64,000 bases of DNA, from positions 1 to 64,000 of the forward strand of contig CAZCZE010000036.1 of assembly GCA_964503125.1 (NCBI GenBank), written 5' to 3'. The position numbers and the translations under genes are program-made. The DNA is from FEN-1219 sp964503125. GTDB lineage: Bacteria > Pseudomonadota > Gammaproteobacteria > Steroidobacterales > Rariloculaceae. Shown here piece by piece: positions 15,616-24,493 of the stretch (position 1 is the stretch's first letter; every line of letters begins with the position of its first letter). Under the pieces are notes generated by a model. That model saw only the letters and a list, made by a program, of their open reading frames with translations. It had not been told where the DNA came from and searched no databases.

Positions 15616-17439
15616 CTAAGCGGCATACCTCGCGCCCGCTGCTATCAGTCGTTTCACGAACGCTGACTGACGATCGCACGTCACTATGAGTCGTTCAGTG
15701 GCTCGCGTCATGGCTACATACGCAAGCCGCAGCTCGTCGGCTTCAGACTCGCGTTCATTCGGCAGGAACCCAAAGCCGGGAATGGCCACGACCCGATATT
15801 CGAGTCCCTTGCTCGAGTGAAAGGTCACGAGACTGACTCTGTCCTGTGCGACCGGATCGGATTCACGAGCACGCTTTGTCAGCATCACGGTTGGAATGCC
15901 TAAGCGCTGAAACGCCGTGGTGATCTCGTTTCCGACAAGCCCAGTGCGGAAGACGACGGCCATATCCGACCAGCTGCAATTCTCTGCGTTCAGCTGCATG
16001 AACAACCGAGCAAATTGATTCGCCTCATCACGCAGAGTTGCAAACCGCAGTAGTTCGGGCTCAGGCCCGTGTCGGTCAGCGGCTTGTGGCTGCAGGAGCG
16101 GAATCCCGTCCTCATCCGCATCCTCGGGCTTCAGTAGATCCTCAGCAAACTTGTGCGCGACGTTGAGCACCTCCGCCGTGTTTCGGTAGTTCAGGCGAAG
16201 GACCGTCGTTCGGCCTTGCGCATCGATACCGACACTGCGGAAACTGAATTGTCCGCGCCGCTTGTAGATCGATTGCGCGTCGTCGTAGAGAAGCAATAAC
16301 GAATCGGTCTCTGGGTCCACCATTTTAACGACGATCTTCAGCCATTCAGCCTCGAAGTCGTGACCTTCGTCGACGAGTATCGCGCCGTACTGGCCAGCCG
16401 GGACTTGCCCGCTCTCCACGGCCGCACCCAGTTGCTCGACCAACTGCTTCGCATACTCACTTCTCTCGGTGGCTGTCGGCATGACGCAGTGGTAGTGGAC
16501 CAACTGGTCGCGACACCAACCGTGGAAGCTCCGAACGTGAACGTGCTGACCAACGCCTTGTTCGTCTATCAGCTGACTCAGGCGCTCAGCCAGCGTTTTG
16601 TTGTAGCAAAGAACCAACATCGGCTTGTGCAGTACCTTAGCGAGATGAACGCATCGATAGACGAGGATCATCGTCTTACCGGAGCCCGCCACGCCGTGAA
16701 TGACTCGATGACCTTCGCCCAGGCTACGGGCCAGACGCTCCTGCTCGATATCCATCACACGAACGACGTCGGGTACGACCTCTTGGAGCAGAGTACTCTG
16801 GCGAGGAGGCGCAATTCGGATCTCGGGGAAGAGATGCCAACGCACGCGCTCGATTTGCGGCAGCGATAGGGGCGTCTTGGGCTGCCATGGAAACATTTGC
16901 CAAAGCCGCTCTTGGAACTCTTCTCCGTCGACGTCCTCGTGCATCTCGTCGGCGCAGATCACGCGGTGCTCCGGCAAGATCTCGCGCAGATTGGTTTCGT
17001 CGAACTGCTTGCGCGTGATGGAGGGGAGCACGACGCCAAAGGCCCACGGAAAGCAAAGTTTGCCGCGATGTGGATCAGTATTCGAGTGTACGAGCGCAGG
17101 ATCCCGTTGCAGCAGATCGGCCACCGCTTGAGCGAGCTGGCGCGCCTGCTCGAAGGGGTTTAGCTCATGCACCATTCCTCTTTCGGTGAGAAGCACCGTT
17201 TGGGCGCGGTTGATCGAGTGGATGGTGTCTATACGCCAGTCTTTGACTTCGAGCACTAATGCGCCACGACGCGGGTGAAAGACGATGAAGTCGGGGTGAC
17301 GCGCCTTTCGCCCCACTGGAACGTCGTACCAAAGCAGATAGTCGCGTTCGAGCTTGGCCTCGAGCCTGTCCGCAAGACGCCGTTCGCCGCGCGTCATGCG
17401 CCGCCTGCACGAACTGAGCGAAGGGATCAGTGTGGCCAC
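15616..17439 (-). CDS. NERD-domain nuclease/UvrD-like SF1 helicase fusion (copy 2)
   Basis: The 607-residue product aligns with the copy at 11024-12895 along its length, roughly three quarters identical by eye. It has the same NERD site (D50, LEVKDW) and helicase motifs (GVAGSGKT, DEGHD, NYRNT, TFHSSKGLEYR, AYVAMTRATERL). It also starts at GTG. It lacks the last residues of copy 1 (KPRWLKWFGSST). It follows the truncated nuclease gene by 12 bases. All core motifs are intact, so this copy should still be active. Confidence 0.87.
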   Translation of the reverse strand: MATLIPSLSSCRRRMTRGERRLADRLEAKLERDYLLWYDVPVGRKARHPDFIVFHPRRGALVLEVKDWRIDTIHSINRAQTVLLTERGMVHELNPFEQARQLAQAVADLLQRDPALVHSNTDPHRGKLCFPWAFGVVLPSITRKQFDETNLREILPEHRVICADEMHEDVDGEEFQERLWQMFPWQPKTPLSLPQIERVRWHLFPEIRIAPPRQSTLLQEVVPDVVRVMDIEQERLARSLGEGHRVIHGVAGSGKTMILVYRCVHLAKVLHKPMLVLCYNKTLAERLSQLIDEQGVGQHVHVRSFHGWCRDQLVHYHCVMPTATERSEYAKQLVEQLGAAVESGQVPAGQYGAILVDEGHDFEAEWLKIVVKMVDPETDSLLLLYDDAQSIYKRRGQFSFRSVGIDAQGRTTVLRLNYRNTAEVLNVAHKFAEDLLKPEDADEDGIPLLQPQAADRHGPEPELLRFATLRDEANQFARLFMQLNAENCSWSDMAVVFRTGLVGNEITTAFQRLGIPTVMLTKRARESDPVAQDRVSLVTFHSSKGLEYRVVAIPGFGFLPNERESEADELRLAYVAMTRATERLIVTCDRQSAFVKRLIAAGARYAA

Positions 17440-17451
17440 TTGTCGATCGAA

Positions 17452-17712
17452 TCACTCGAGGCTGTGAAAGGCCTTCATGAACGAGTCGTGGTTGAGCTGG
17501 AACCGGCTCCCACCAACATCTTTCAGTTTGCGCCTGTTCTCCCCGAAAGCTGGGAAAAGCCACCCCCAGGACGAGTTCTTGGCGAAGAGGGCGACATAGT
17601 GGACATCGCTGCCCTTCCACTTGTTATCGAGCGTCAGCTCGTCCGATCCTGCTTCGACCGTACTCCCCGTCTCGAGCACAAAGAGCGGCACCGCGACGAT
17701 CGTTGCCGCCAC
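17452..17712 (-). pseudogene. Truncated PD-(D/E)XK nuclease upstream of NERD helicase copy 2
   Basis: The 86-codon frame matches the C-terminal half of the nuclease at 13061-13459: SDELTLDNKWKGSDVHYVAL, FAKNSSWG, FQLNHDSFMKAFHSLE. The N-terminal half with D48 and QVK of copy 1 is missing. It is replaced by a short unrelated-looking segment (MAATIVAVPLFVLETGST) directly after an in-frame stop. No catalytic site remains. Confidence 0.7.
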
Positions 17713-18000
17713 CTAGACGACGGGCGGATCCACCCGCTCCGGCAGCCGAGAACGGGCCACTATTTTCCCATTTTGGGGACCATTACTATGACAGCGTAAG
17801 CTGGTGCGATAGGTTTTGCATCACCGCGCGATAGTTAGTCGTCCTGGGAGGCCTAGTCTCACGCTGACCGGTAGCCCCACGCGTTGACAGAGCAAAACCC
17901 AAATTCCGCGTCGCACCAAACGGGAGAGTCTCCAGTGTGAGACTCGCGCGTGAGCCACGCCACCTCAGATCGCACGACTAACCAACACAGGTCGCACATC
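17713..18000. other. Divergent intergenic region
   Basis: This region separates the minus-strand nuclease remnant from the plus-strand GHKL gene. A TTGACA at 17884-17889 has no convincing -10 at normal spacing. AGGT eight bases before ATG 18001 is a plausible ribosome site. No open frame is supported. Confidence 0.4.
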
Positions 18001-19557
18001 ATGAACACGAGGGTACTCAACGCGACACCAGAGAAGCGCGTATTCCTCTCCATCATTCCAGAGTACGACCTAAGACGCGCGATATGTGAACTGATTGATA
18101 ACGCGATCGACTTGTGGGCGAAAAGCAAACGGGCCGATCTGCACGTTAGTATTCTTGCTGACGAACGCCAGCAAGCGATCTCGATAGAAGACGATGCTGG
18201 CGGAATCGAAGAGCAAAAACTCGATCACATTGTTAGTCCTGGCAAGACCTCGAACGACGTTCACGATGAAGTGATCGGCTACTTCGGTGTAGGTAGCAAG
18301 AGAGCCGTCATCGCGTTAGCGCAGGACATCGCGATTCATTCTCGCTTCGAGCATGCGAAGGGTTACACCGTCAGATTCGATGAGCATTGGCTAACTGAAG
18401 ATCCGAGTTGGCTGCTGCCCTACGACGAATCGGCCCGACGTCTCGCCCCGTACACCACCTATATCGAACTGAACCGTTTGAGGATACCTATAACTACGGC
18501 AGAGATTGAGAACCTCAAGAGACATCTGCGAGAGGTCTATGGCAAATTCATTGAGCGTGGGGCGGTGATCACCGTAAACGGTGAGCGGCTAGCGGCAATA
18601 AACTTCGATGATCAGTGGTCATATCCGCCAAATCTATTCCCGAGTCGGTTCGTTGCAACGGTTCCCATCGAAGATCGCAGTGTCGATGTCGAAATACTCT
18701 CGGGGCTGATCGACCGTCCAGGTGATCCAGATGGCTCCTACGGGGTGTTTATCTACTGCAACAATCGATTAGTAGCTCGCGCGCTCACCGACTTTTCCGT
18801 CGGCTTCTCCGCGGGAATGATTGGCAATCCTCACTACAACATTTCGCTGGTGCGAACCATAGTTCGATTGAAAGGACAGTCCCGTGATATGCCGTGGAAC
18901 AGCAGCAAGTCTGGCGTCGACACCAAACACGCGGTCTTTCAAACGATTCAACCAGCGATTATTGACGCCACAAAAAGGTACGCTCAAGTCTCGAGAAGCC
19001 TGCAGGGAAAATGGGACGCCGAGGTGTTTCCGCACAAGACTGGACAGGTGGTAGAAGCGACCCTCGATCACATCAAAGGCATTCCAAAAAGCTACTTGCC
19101 CACTCCCCCGGCGAGCAAGCAACGCTGGCACCAAAGGGTTACTGCCGCGAACAGGGCAGTGCTGGAAAAGAAGCCGTGGAGCGCAGGACTACTTGATAGC
19201 GTCATCGCAGCAGATGCGATTTCTAAAATGCCTCTGAGCCAACGAAACCGGGTTGCCCTGGTGATTCTCGATAGCACCGTCGAAATCGCATACAAGGAGT
19301 ACCTTGTCAATGAAAAGAAAATCGGACAGCAACGCTTCAACGCGATCACAAACAACAGATCCGATGTGCAGCGAGAGGTCGCGAAGCACCTTCGATTTAG
19401 CGCTTCCTCGCTGAGCAAAATCGACTACTACTACAAACTCCGGTGTAACTTGATTCACCAGCAAGCGACGCCGACTATTGGCGACGCGGATGTTGCTGCC
19501 TACAGAAAGATCGTCGAGGGTCTATTGAGACGGTTGTTCGGCCTGACCTTCGCCTGA
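18001..19557 (+). CDS. GHKL ATPase with C-terminal HEPN-like Rx4H motif
   Basis: The protein is 518 residues. The N-terminal GHKL (Hsp90/MORC-type) ATP-binding fold has an N-box ELIDNAID at 30-37, DDAGG at 64-68 and GYFGVGSKRA at 93-102, followed by a transducer-like domain. The C-terminal 130 residues are helical and include DSTVEIAYKEYLV and YYKLRCNLIHQQ, in which R481-x4-H486 fits the HEPN ribonuclease signature. ATG 18001 is chosen over an in-frame start at 17950 because GHKL homology begins there. It stands alone between the NERD module and a restriction locus. An abortive-infection role, with ATPase sensing and HEPN RNA cleavage, is inference. Confidence 0.75.
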   Translation: MNTRVLNATPEKRVFLSIIPEYDLRRAICELIDNAIDLWAKSKRADLHVSILADERQQAISIEDDAGGIEEQKLDHIVSPGKTSNDVHDEVIGYFGVGSKRAVIALAQDIAIHSRFEHAKGYTVRFDEHWLTEDPSWLLPYDESARRLAPYTTYIELNRLRIPITTAEIENLKRHLREVYGKFIERGAVITVNGERLAAINFDDQWSYPPNLFPSRFVATVPIEDRSVDVEILSGLIDRPGDPDGSYGVFIYCNNRLVARALTDFSVGFSAGMIGNPHYNISLVRTIVRLKGQSRDMPWNSSKSGVDTKHAVFQTIQPAIIDATKRYAQVSRSLQGKWDAEVFPHKTGQVVEATLDHIKGIPKSYLPTPPASKQRWHQRVTAANRAVLEKKPWSAGLLDSVIAADAISKMPLSQRNRVALVILDSTVEIAYKEYLVNEKKIGQQRFNAITNNRSDVQREVAKHLRFSASSLSKIDYYYKLRCNLIHQQATPTIGDADVAAYRKIVEGLLRRLFGLTFA

Positions 19558-19681
19558 CCGGAACCAGGTTTGCTGGCAGGCAGTGGCGCACAACGCTGAT
19601 TAGTTGCCGCCAACATCCGAGCACGAGGTCGTCTGCGTAAAGCGCATCGCATGCGCGGCGCCGGTGTGTCGACGCGTCGAG

Positions 19682-20308
19682 CTACACATCGATCCCGAGG
19701 ACGTAGATCGGGACTTGGATCGCGCTCTTAAAATGTGGAAGGTACTTTCGTACCTTTTCGAACGACAAGCTTCCTTCCCATTTCTGCTGGTGCTTCGTCG
19801 CCATGTGCTTTTGAAACCGGCGAGTGGTAGTCACGTAGACTCCAACATCGATCTGGTCGAGCCCGGAGTACGAGGAAACTTGGAACTTTAAGAGGTCTAT
19901 GCCCATAAAGCTGGCGTGACCAAATCCAACTTCAATTCCGACTCTGTCCTTCGAAAAGTCCATCTTCGCCGCTGGATCGTCCTCGTCGGCAAAGACGTGT
20001 GGCTGATCATTCCAGCCATGCGTTACGAATGACTGCCGTAGAACTTTGTTGAAGTTAGGCCGGGAGAGCGATGCTAGCTCTATCGCACTGCTCGTCAGGA
20101 TCGCTTCTATCTCCTGTTTGATAGCGAGTTTGGCGTTGAGCACCTGCTCAGCGAAACGGTAGGAATACCGTTCAAGTCTAATGTTTGGCATGAGGCTCAC
20201 GCGGACGAGGTATCGTTCACTGGCGTACCAGATGCCCTGATCGCCATCACCAATCCTGCCAGAAGACGCTAGCCATAGCGCCGGCAGCGATGACAAAAGG
20301 TCCGACAT
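19682..20308 (-). CDS. BglII/BstYI-family restriction endonuclease
   Basis: This 208-residue protein has a core, DFSKDRVGIEVGFGHASFMG followed by IDLLKFQVSSYSGL and DQIDVGVYV, that matches the BglII/BstYI fold. A catalytic D/E pair lies at about D117 or D121 and E126. In BglII the third active-site residue is Gln two positions after the Glu; here that position is Gly128. Family members cut GATC-centred sites such as AGATCT or RGATCY. An adenine or cytosine methylase should protect the host; the D12 methylase at 21195 is the nearest candidate. A membrane-protein gene lies just upstream on the same strand. Confidence 0.8.
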   Translation of the reverse strand: MSDLLSSLPALWLASSGRIGDGDQGIWYASERYLVRVSLMPNIRLERYSYRFAEQVLNAKLAIKQEIEAILTSSAIELASLSRPNFNKVLRQSFVTHGWNDQPHVFADEDDPAAKMDFSKDRVGIEVGFGHASFMGIDLLKFQVSSYSGLDQIDVGVYVTTTRRFQKHMATKHQQKWEGSLSFEKVRKYLPHFKSAIQVPIYVLGIDV

Positions 20309-20345
20309 GCTCGCTTAGTGCCGGAAGGCGAATCGCGGAGTGTAT

Positions 20346-20942
20346 CTAAGCTCGAAAGCGTATCCATCGAGTCTGAAAGCGCGATAGCTCCATCTGGAAA
20401 CCCTCGCCGACGGTCCCGTGGTTCGGTCCCTCGACCCAGTCGAAGGTTGCCTCTAGGCGCATGTACTTGCGACCACCGTCCTGCGTTGGATAGCAGTCTC
20501 GGTAGCTGGTCACTTGTTTACCCGCTACTTGATCTAGGTCCTGGCTGGATGGCGGTACGCTTTTCACGCCGCCGCGTATGCGGGCCGTAGTCGGCATCCC
20601 GTCAAAGTGGCTTTTCTTCGCCAGCTTGTTACCGATCCTCTTGGCTTTGGCCAGAGCAACTCTGAGGTCTTCGGCGCGAACGTCTTCGAGAATTTCCGCC
20701 CATATCGGCGACAACGCTTCATAGACACGTTGGCCATATCGCCAAAGTGCCCAGCCCCACACCAACCAGAGACCGAGTGCGACGCGGCTTGGATGGCCAA
20801 GTGTGACGGCGAATCCGCTGTACTCAGCTTTGTTCTGGACGTCGACATCAAGCCAGTAGAACGCGATCAACGCCGCGCTGATCAGGGTCAAAAAGCGGCG
20901 CTGTCGGTTGAGCCCACCTTGAAGCGGTTCAGGGACGGTCAT
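20346..20942 (-). CDS. Hypothetical membrane protein in the BglII-like locus
   Basis: This 198-residue protein starts at ATG 20942 behind a strong GGGGGGAG ribosome site. There are two predicted membrane helices near 17-36 (FLTLISAALIAFYWLDV) and 55-72 (VALGLWLVWGWALWRYG). A cytoplasmic helical segment (EILEDVRAEDLRVALAKAKR) and a beta-rich end follow. I do not recognise the family. It is 37 bases upstream of the BglII-like nuclease gene, so the two are probably cotranscribed. That is odd for a restriction cassette and may point to a sensor or control role. Confidence 0.6.
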   Translation of the reverse strand: MTVPEPLQGGLNRQRRFLTLISAALIAFYWLDVDVQNKAEYSGFAVTLGHPSRVALGLWLVWGWALWRYGQRVYEALSPIWAEILEDVRAEDLRVALAKAKRIGNKLAKKSHFDGMPTTARIRGGVKSVPPSSQDLDQVAGKQVTSYRDCYPTQDGGRKYMRLEATFDWVEGPNHGTVGEGFQMELSRFQTRWIRFRA

Positions 20943-21194
20943 TCGCTCCCCCCTTTGGCAGTGGCCGCAGCAATCCTCCTCGAAACAATACCGTAGAGTG
21001 GCGTTGATCGCCGAAGGCGGGGGATGGGAGCTGGGGACGTTCCCGTCCCGGGCGTCAACCCTCCCCCTTCGTGACAATTCCTGATAGGGTCGGCGCCAGG
21101 TTTCGCCGTCCCTCTTGGCTGCCCCTAATCTGAGTCCTTGCGAGAACGAGCTTATCGACTACTCGGTCGGCGATGATTTTTCTCGACACGCGGT
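20943..21194. other. Divergent control region of the restriction locus
   Basis: This is the promoter region between the membrane-protein/endonuclease pair (minus) and the methylase operon (plus). It contains an imperfect inverted repeat around GGGACGTTCCCGTCCC near 21034-21050 that could be a regulator site. No canonical -35/-10 pair is convincing. Confidence 0.35.
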
Positions 21195-22268
21195 ATGACG
21201 TTTCGCTACATCGGCTCTAAAGCAAGGCTGGTCGATCAGATCCGAGGACTGATCGGTCCTCGCACGGGTGGGTTCTTCGTCGATGCGTTCTGCGGAACCG
21301 GTGCAGTTGCCGAGGCCGCCGCTGACCAGGGGTGGCCAGTCAGACTCAACGATCACCTGTCCTCGGCCGTTATATCGGCGGCTGCCCGGCTCATCTCGCA
21401 TGGAGAGGTCAAGTTCAAGAAATTGGGAGGCTATCAGAACGCGATAGCCAAACTTAACGCAGCCAGCCCGATCGAAGGGTTCATGTGGCGTTCGTATAGC
21501 CCAGCATCTTTCGACCTCTGCGGGATCGAACGACGCTACTTCACCCAACAAAATGCTGGCCGGATCGACGCCATGCGTGCCCTCATCAGGGAATGGACAG
21601 CATCCGGAGGCATTGCTGAGCGTGAACAGCGCCTGCTGATCGCTGATTTGTTCAGCGCGGTCAACCGCGTGGCCAACATCGCGGGCACATTTGGATGCTT
21701 TCTATCCAAGTGGATGCCTCAGGCCAACGACAGTATCGCGATACGTTGTCGCGAACTGAAACGTACAGCCACTCACGTCGCGATTTCGGTCGGGGATGTG
21801 TTCGATGTGCCCGTCGAACAAGACGATCTCGTGTATCTCGATCCGCCCTACACCAAACGGCAATACGCGAGCTATTACCACATCCTCGAGACGATAGCGC
21901 TTGGGGACGAACCGATGGTTGAAGGCGTAGCAGGCCTTCGGCCGTGGAAGGATCGCGCGTCCGACTTTTGCTACAAGGCGCGCGCGCTGTCGACGCTGTC
22001 CAGGCTTGTCAGCAGTCTTCGTGCCAAGCGAGTGTTGCTTTCTTACAGCAGCGAGGGACACATCGCGATCTCCGACTTGAAGCATGAGCTATCCAAGATT
22101 GGCGCTTCGACCATGCACCCGCTCGGCTCCATCGGGCGTTACAGGCCGAATCGAGTAGCGAGCGATGCGGCTATAGACGTCAAGGAATACCTTGTGGTCG
22201 TGGAGCGCGAGCTCGAAAAGCAGCCGGGATGCCCGAAGGCCCCTGTGCTGAAAGAGTCTTTCGCGTGA
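21195..22268 (+). CDS. D12-class N6-adenine DNA methyltransferase
   Basis: This 357-residue protein has motif I FCGTG at 32-36 after YIGSKARLVDQIRGLI, and catalytic motif IV DPPY at 216-219 (YLDPPYTKRQYASYYHILET). This is the Dam/D12 arrangement. Its TGA overlaps a GTG start of the next methylase (GTGA), so both are translated in series. It could protect against the nearby BglII-like nuclease, against the McrBC-like enzyme, or both. Confidence 0.88.
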   Translation: MTFRYIGSKARLVDQIRGLIGPRTGGFFVDAFCGTGAVAEAAADQGWPVRLNDHLSSAVISAAARLISHGEVKFKKLGGYQNAIAKLNAASPIEGFMWRSYSPASFDLCGIERRYFTQQNAGRIDAMRALIREWTASGGIAEREQRLLIADLFSAVNRVANIAGTFGCFLSKWMPQANDSIAIRCRELKRTATHVAISVGDVFDVPVEQDDLVYLDPPYTKRQYASYYHILETIALGDEPMVEGVAGLRPWKDRASDFCYKARALSTLSRLVSSLRAKRVLLSYSSEGHIAISDLKHELSKIGASTMHPLGSIGRYRPNRVASDAAIDVKEYLVVVERELEKQPGCPKAPVLKESFA

Positions 22269-24493
22269 GCGCTCCGCGCCCGTTGGAGACTGACTATCTG
22301 GCTCCTGCGGAAAGAGCGCTGAGATTAGCTAGCGCGACCCTGCCTGGTGATTCCTTTGAAGCGAGGCTACAACTACTCGAGGCGTGCGCCGCGAGGTTCG
22401 GAGGGTTCGACCTTGCGCAGTTCGATGGTGTCTTCGGGATCACGCCTATCGCTGCCCCCGGAAAATTGATCGAACTCGCTTCGATCATTGTGTTGGCAAT
22501 CGAACGATCACCTATTCATCCCGCATTGGCGCTGAGCGCCCTTTCCCGAGAAGCTCTTCAAGAATCGGATCGCAAAAGGACGGGCGCCTACCATACCGAC
22601 TTCCGCCTTGCGCGCCGATTGGCAGAACTTGCAGCCGGACGTCTCTCCTACCGCTCGAAAGCAATTGACCCAGCGTGCGGCGCGGGGATCTTGCTCGCCG
22701 CACTAACTGTCGCGGTATGTGGCATGGACAGAGCGAAGGTTGCTGCCTGGTTGGCCGACGGGATATTCGCTGCTGATCGCTCCGCTAACTCGCTACGCGC
22801 GACGCTACTTGCGCTGGCGTCAATGACCGATGACTTAGTCGCGCTGAAAAAGATGCGCACGCGTTGGCTCTGCGGAGACAGTTTATTGGCGGAGCCCAAG
22901 GTGTGGTCGGAGATGGCACCCGGCGGGTTTGACGCCGTCATTGGCAACCCGCCTTGGGAGAAGGTAAAACTGTCGCGCCACGAGTTCTTAAGAGCCAGTG
23001 GTGCAGCGCGTCACTATGGCGCAGATACAGAGGGACTCGATGAGGACCGGTTCAACGAGCAGCGTAGCGACGTAGCGGACTACTCAAGACGGCTTTTGGC
23101 CCGCTATCCCGACCTGGCGTCCGGTGAGCCGGATTTGTACGTCGCATTCACGGCGCTGTCCTTTGAGCTTTGCCGTCCCGGCGGCACCGTGGCACTACTG
23201 GTTCCCGGCGGACTTATTCGATCGCAGGGGACGCAGCGCGTGCGACGCAGACTCTTCGATTCTTCGCAGTCTATTTCTCTCTCTGTCATCGACAATCGAG
23301 CCCGTTTCTTTGCGATCGATTCGCGGTTCAAGTTCCTAGCCATTGCATTGGTGAAAGTTAGCGGTGCTAGGGTTAGGCGGGAGCCCATTAGCCTGCTGCA
23401 CGAACGGGGAACCACTGCCGGGATGGAGACCTTCGGCGCAGCGACTATCGGCCGCTCCGTGCTTGGCGAAATCCGTGGTGACCTAAGCTTGCCAGAAGTA
23501 CGCAGTCAGGCTGAGTGGAGGGTTTTCCTCAAAGTATCGGCGGCAAGCTGCCGGTGGGACGATCCAGCGGCAGGATGGCGACCTCACTTTTGCCGCGAAG
23601 TTGACATGACCAAAGAGCGGCCGAAATTCCTAGCGGCGCCTACGAAAACCGCTCTGCCGCTCGTCGAGGGGCGCATGGTCCATCAGCACCGATTCGGTGT
23701 AAAAGGCTACTTCAATGGCAGCGGTCGCAAGGCGATTTGGACGGCCTTTCCGATAGGTCAAAGTCGCCTTACCCCACAGTTCTGGATTGAACCGCCGCAT
23801 GTGCCAGCTGGCAGCAGGAGCCGAGCTGAGTCATCGCGCTTGGGTTTCTGCGACATTGCAGGGCAGACGAACGAGCGATCCCTTATGGCTGCGTTGATCC
23901 CTCGTCGCGTGTTCTGCGGAAACAAAGTTCCCACCATTCTTTTTCCAGAGGACCCTTCCGTCGAGCGCCTCCTCGTTTGGGCCGCGATAGCAAACAGTTT
24001 CGTGTTCGACTGGATGTTGCGACGCGTGCTTACCACTACAGTGAACTACTTTCTCTTGCAGAGCATTGGGTTGCCGAAGCTGACCAAGGGCGGATTACCT
24101 TGGCAAAGACTCGCTACGTCCGCAGCGGCGCTGGCTGAGCTTGATGTCGCTGGAGCAAACCTTGCCTCCCACCGCCGCATGGAGCAGTTACGCGCAGAAA
24201 TCGATGCCGAGGTAGCTGTCGCGTACGGACTACGTCTGAAAGACGTGGAGCTCATACTCCGAGACTTCCCAATTCTTGATCGCGGACAACCCTCGTTGCC
24301 AAACGAGGCCGTGTCGACTATCACGATCGATACCGTCCTTGCTGCTGTGGCAGGTCGTGTCACTTCACGATCGAACCCTTGGCACCAACGGGCGCAGCAG
24401 GCTCGAGATCTAGGAGCAAGAGCGTACGTGCCTTCGGAAATCGCCGGAGAAGGCCGATCACTCGCTGAAGACTCGGGGGTCACGAATGGCTAA
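22265..24493 (+). CDS. Eco57I-like N6-adenine DNA methylase with specificity region
   Basis: This 742-residue protein starts at the GTG overlapping the D12 methylase stop. Motif I DPACGAG is near 137-143, and motif IV NPPW is at 228-231 within GFDAVIGNPPWEKVK. The long C-terminal half (MTKERPKFLAAPTKTALPLV, NYFLLQSIGLPKL) resembles target-recognition regions of type IIG or DISARM-type methylases. No nuclease motif is visible. It overlaps the next gene by 8 bases. With McrB and McrC downstream, it most likely supplies the protective mark. Confidence 0.85.
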   Translation: MSAPRPLETDYLAPAERALRLASATLPGDSFEARLQLLEACAARFGGFDLAQFDGVFGITPIAAPGKLIELASIIVLAIERSPIHPALALSALSREALQESDRKRTGAYHTDFRLARRLAELAAGRLSYRSKAIDPACGAGILLAALTVAVCGMDRAKVAAWLADGIFAADRSANSLRATLLALASMTDDLVALKKMRTRWLCGDSLLAEPKVWSEMAPGGFDAVIGNPPWEKVKLSRHEFLRASGAARHYGADTEGLDEDRFNEQRSDVADYSRRLLARYPDLASGEPDLYVAFTALSFELCRPGGTVALLVPGGLIRSQGTQRVRRRLFDSSQSISLSVIDNRARFFAIDSRFKFLAIALVKVSGARVRREPISLLHERGTTAGMETFGAATIGRSVLGEIRGDLSLPEVRSQAEWRVFLKVSAASCRWDDPAAGWRPHFCREVDMTKERPKFLAAPTKTALPLVEGRMVHQHRFGVKGYFNGSGRKAIWTAFPIGQSRLTPQFWIEPPHVPAGSRSRAESSRLGFCDIAGQTNERSLMAALIPRRVFCGNKVPTILFPEDPSVERLLVWAAIANSFVFDWMLRRVLTTTVNYFLLQSIGLPKLTKGGLPWQRLATSAAALAELDVAGANLASHRRMEQLRAEIDAEVAVAYGLRLKDVELILRDFPILDRGQPSLPNEAVSTITIDTVLAAVAGRVTSRSNPWHQRAQQARDLGARAYVPSEIAGEGRSLAEDSGVTNG

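Noticed and set aside
15616..17439. Recent tandem duplication of the NERD module
   Set aside because: The copies differ at roughly a quarter of residues by eye and the DNA between them is unrelated, so the event is old.
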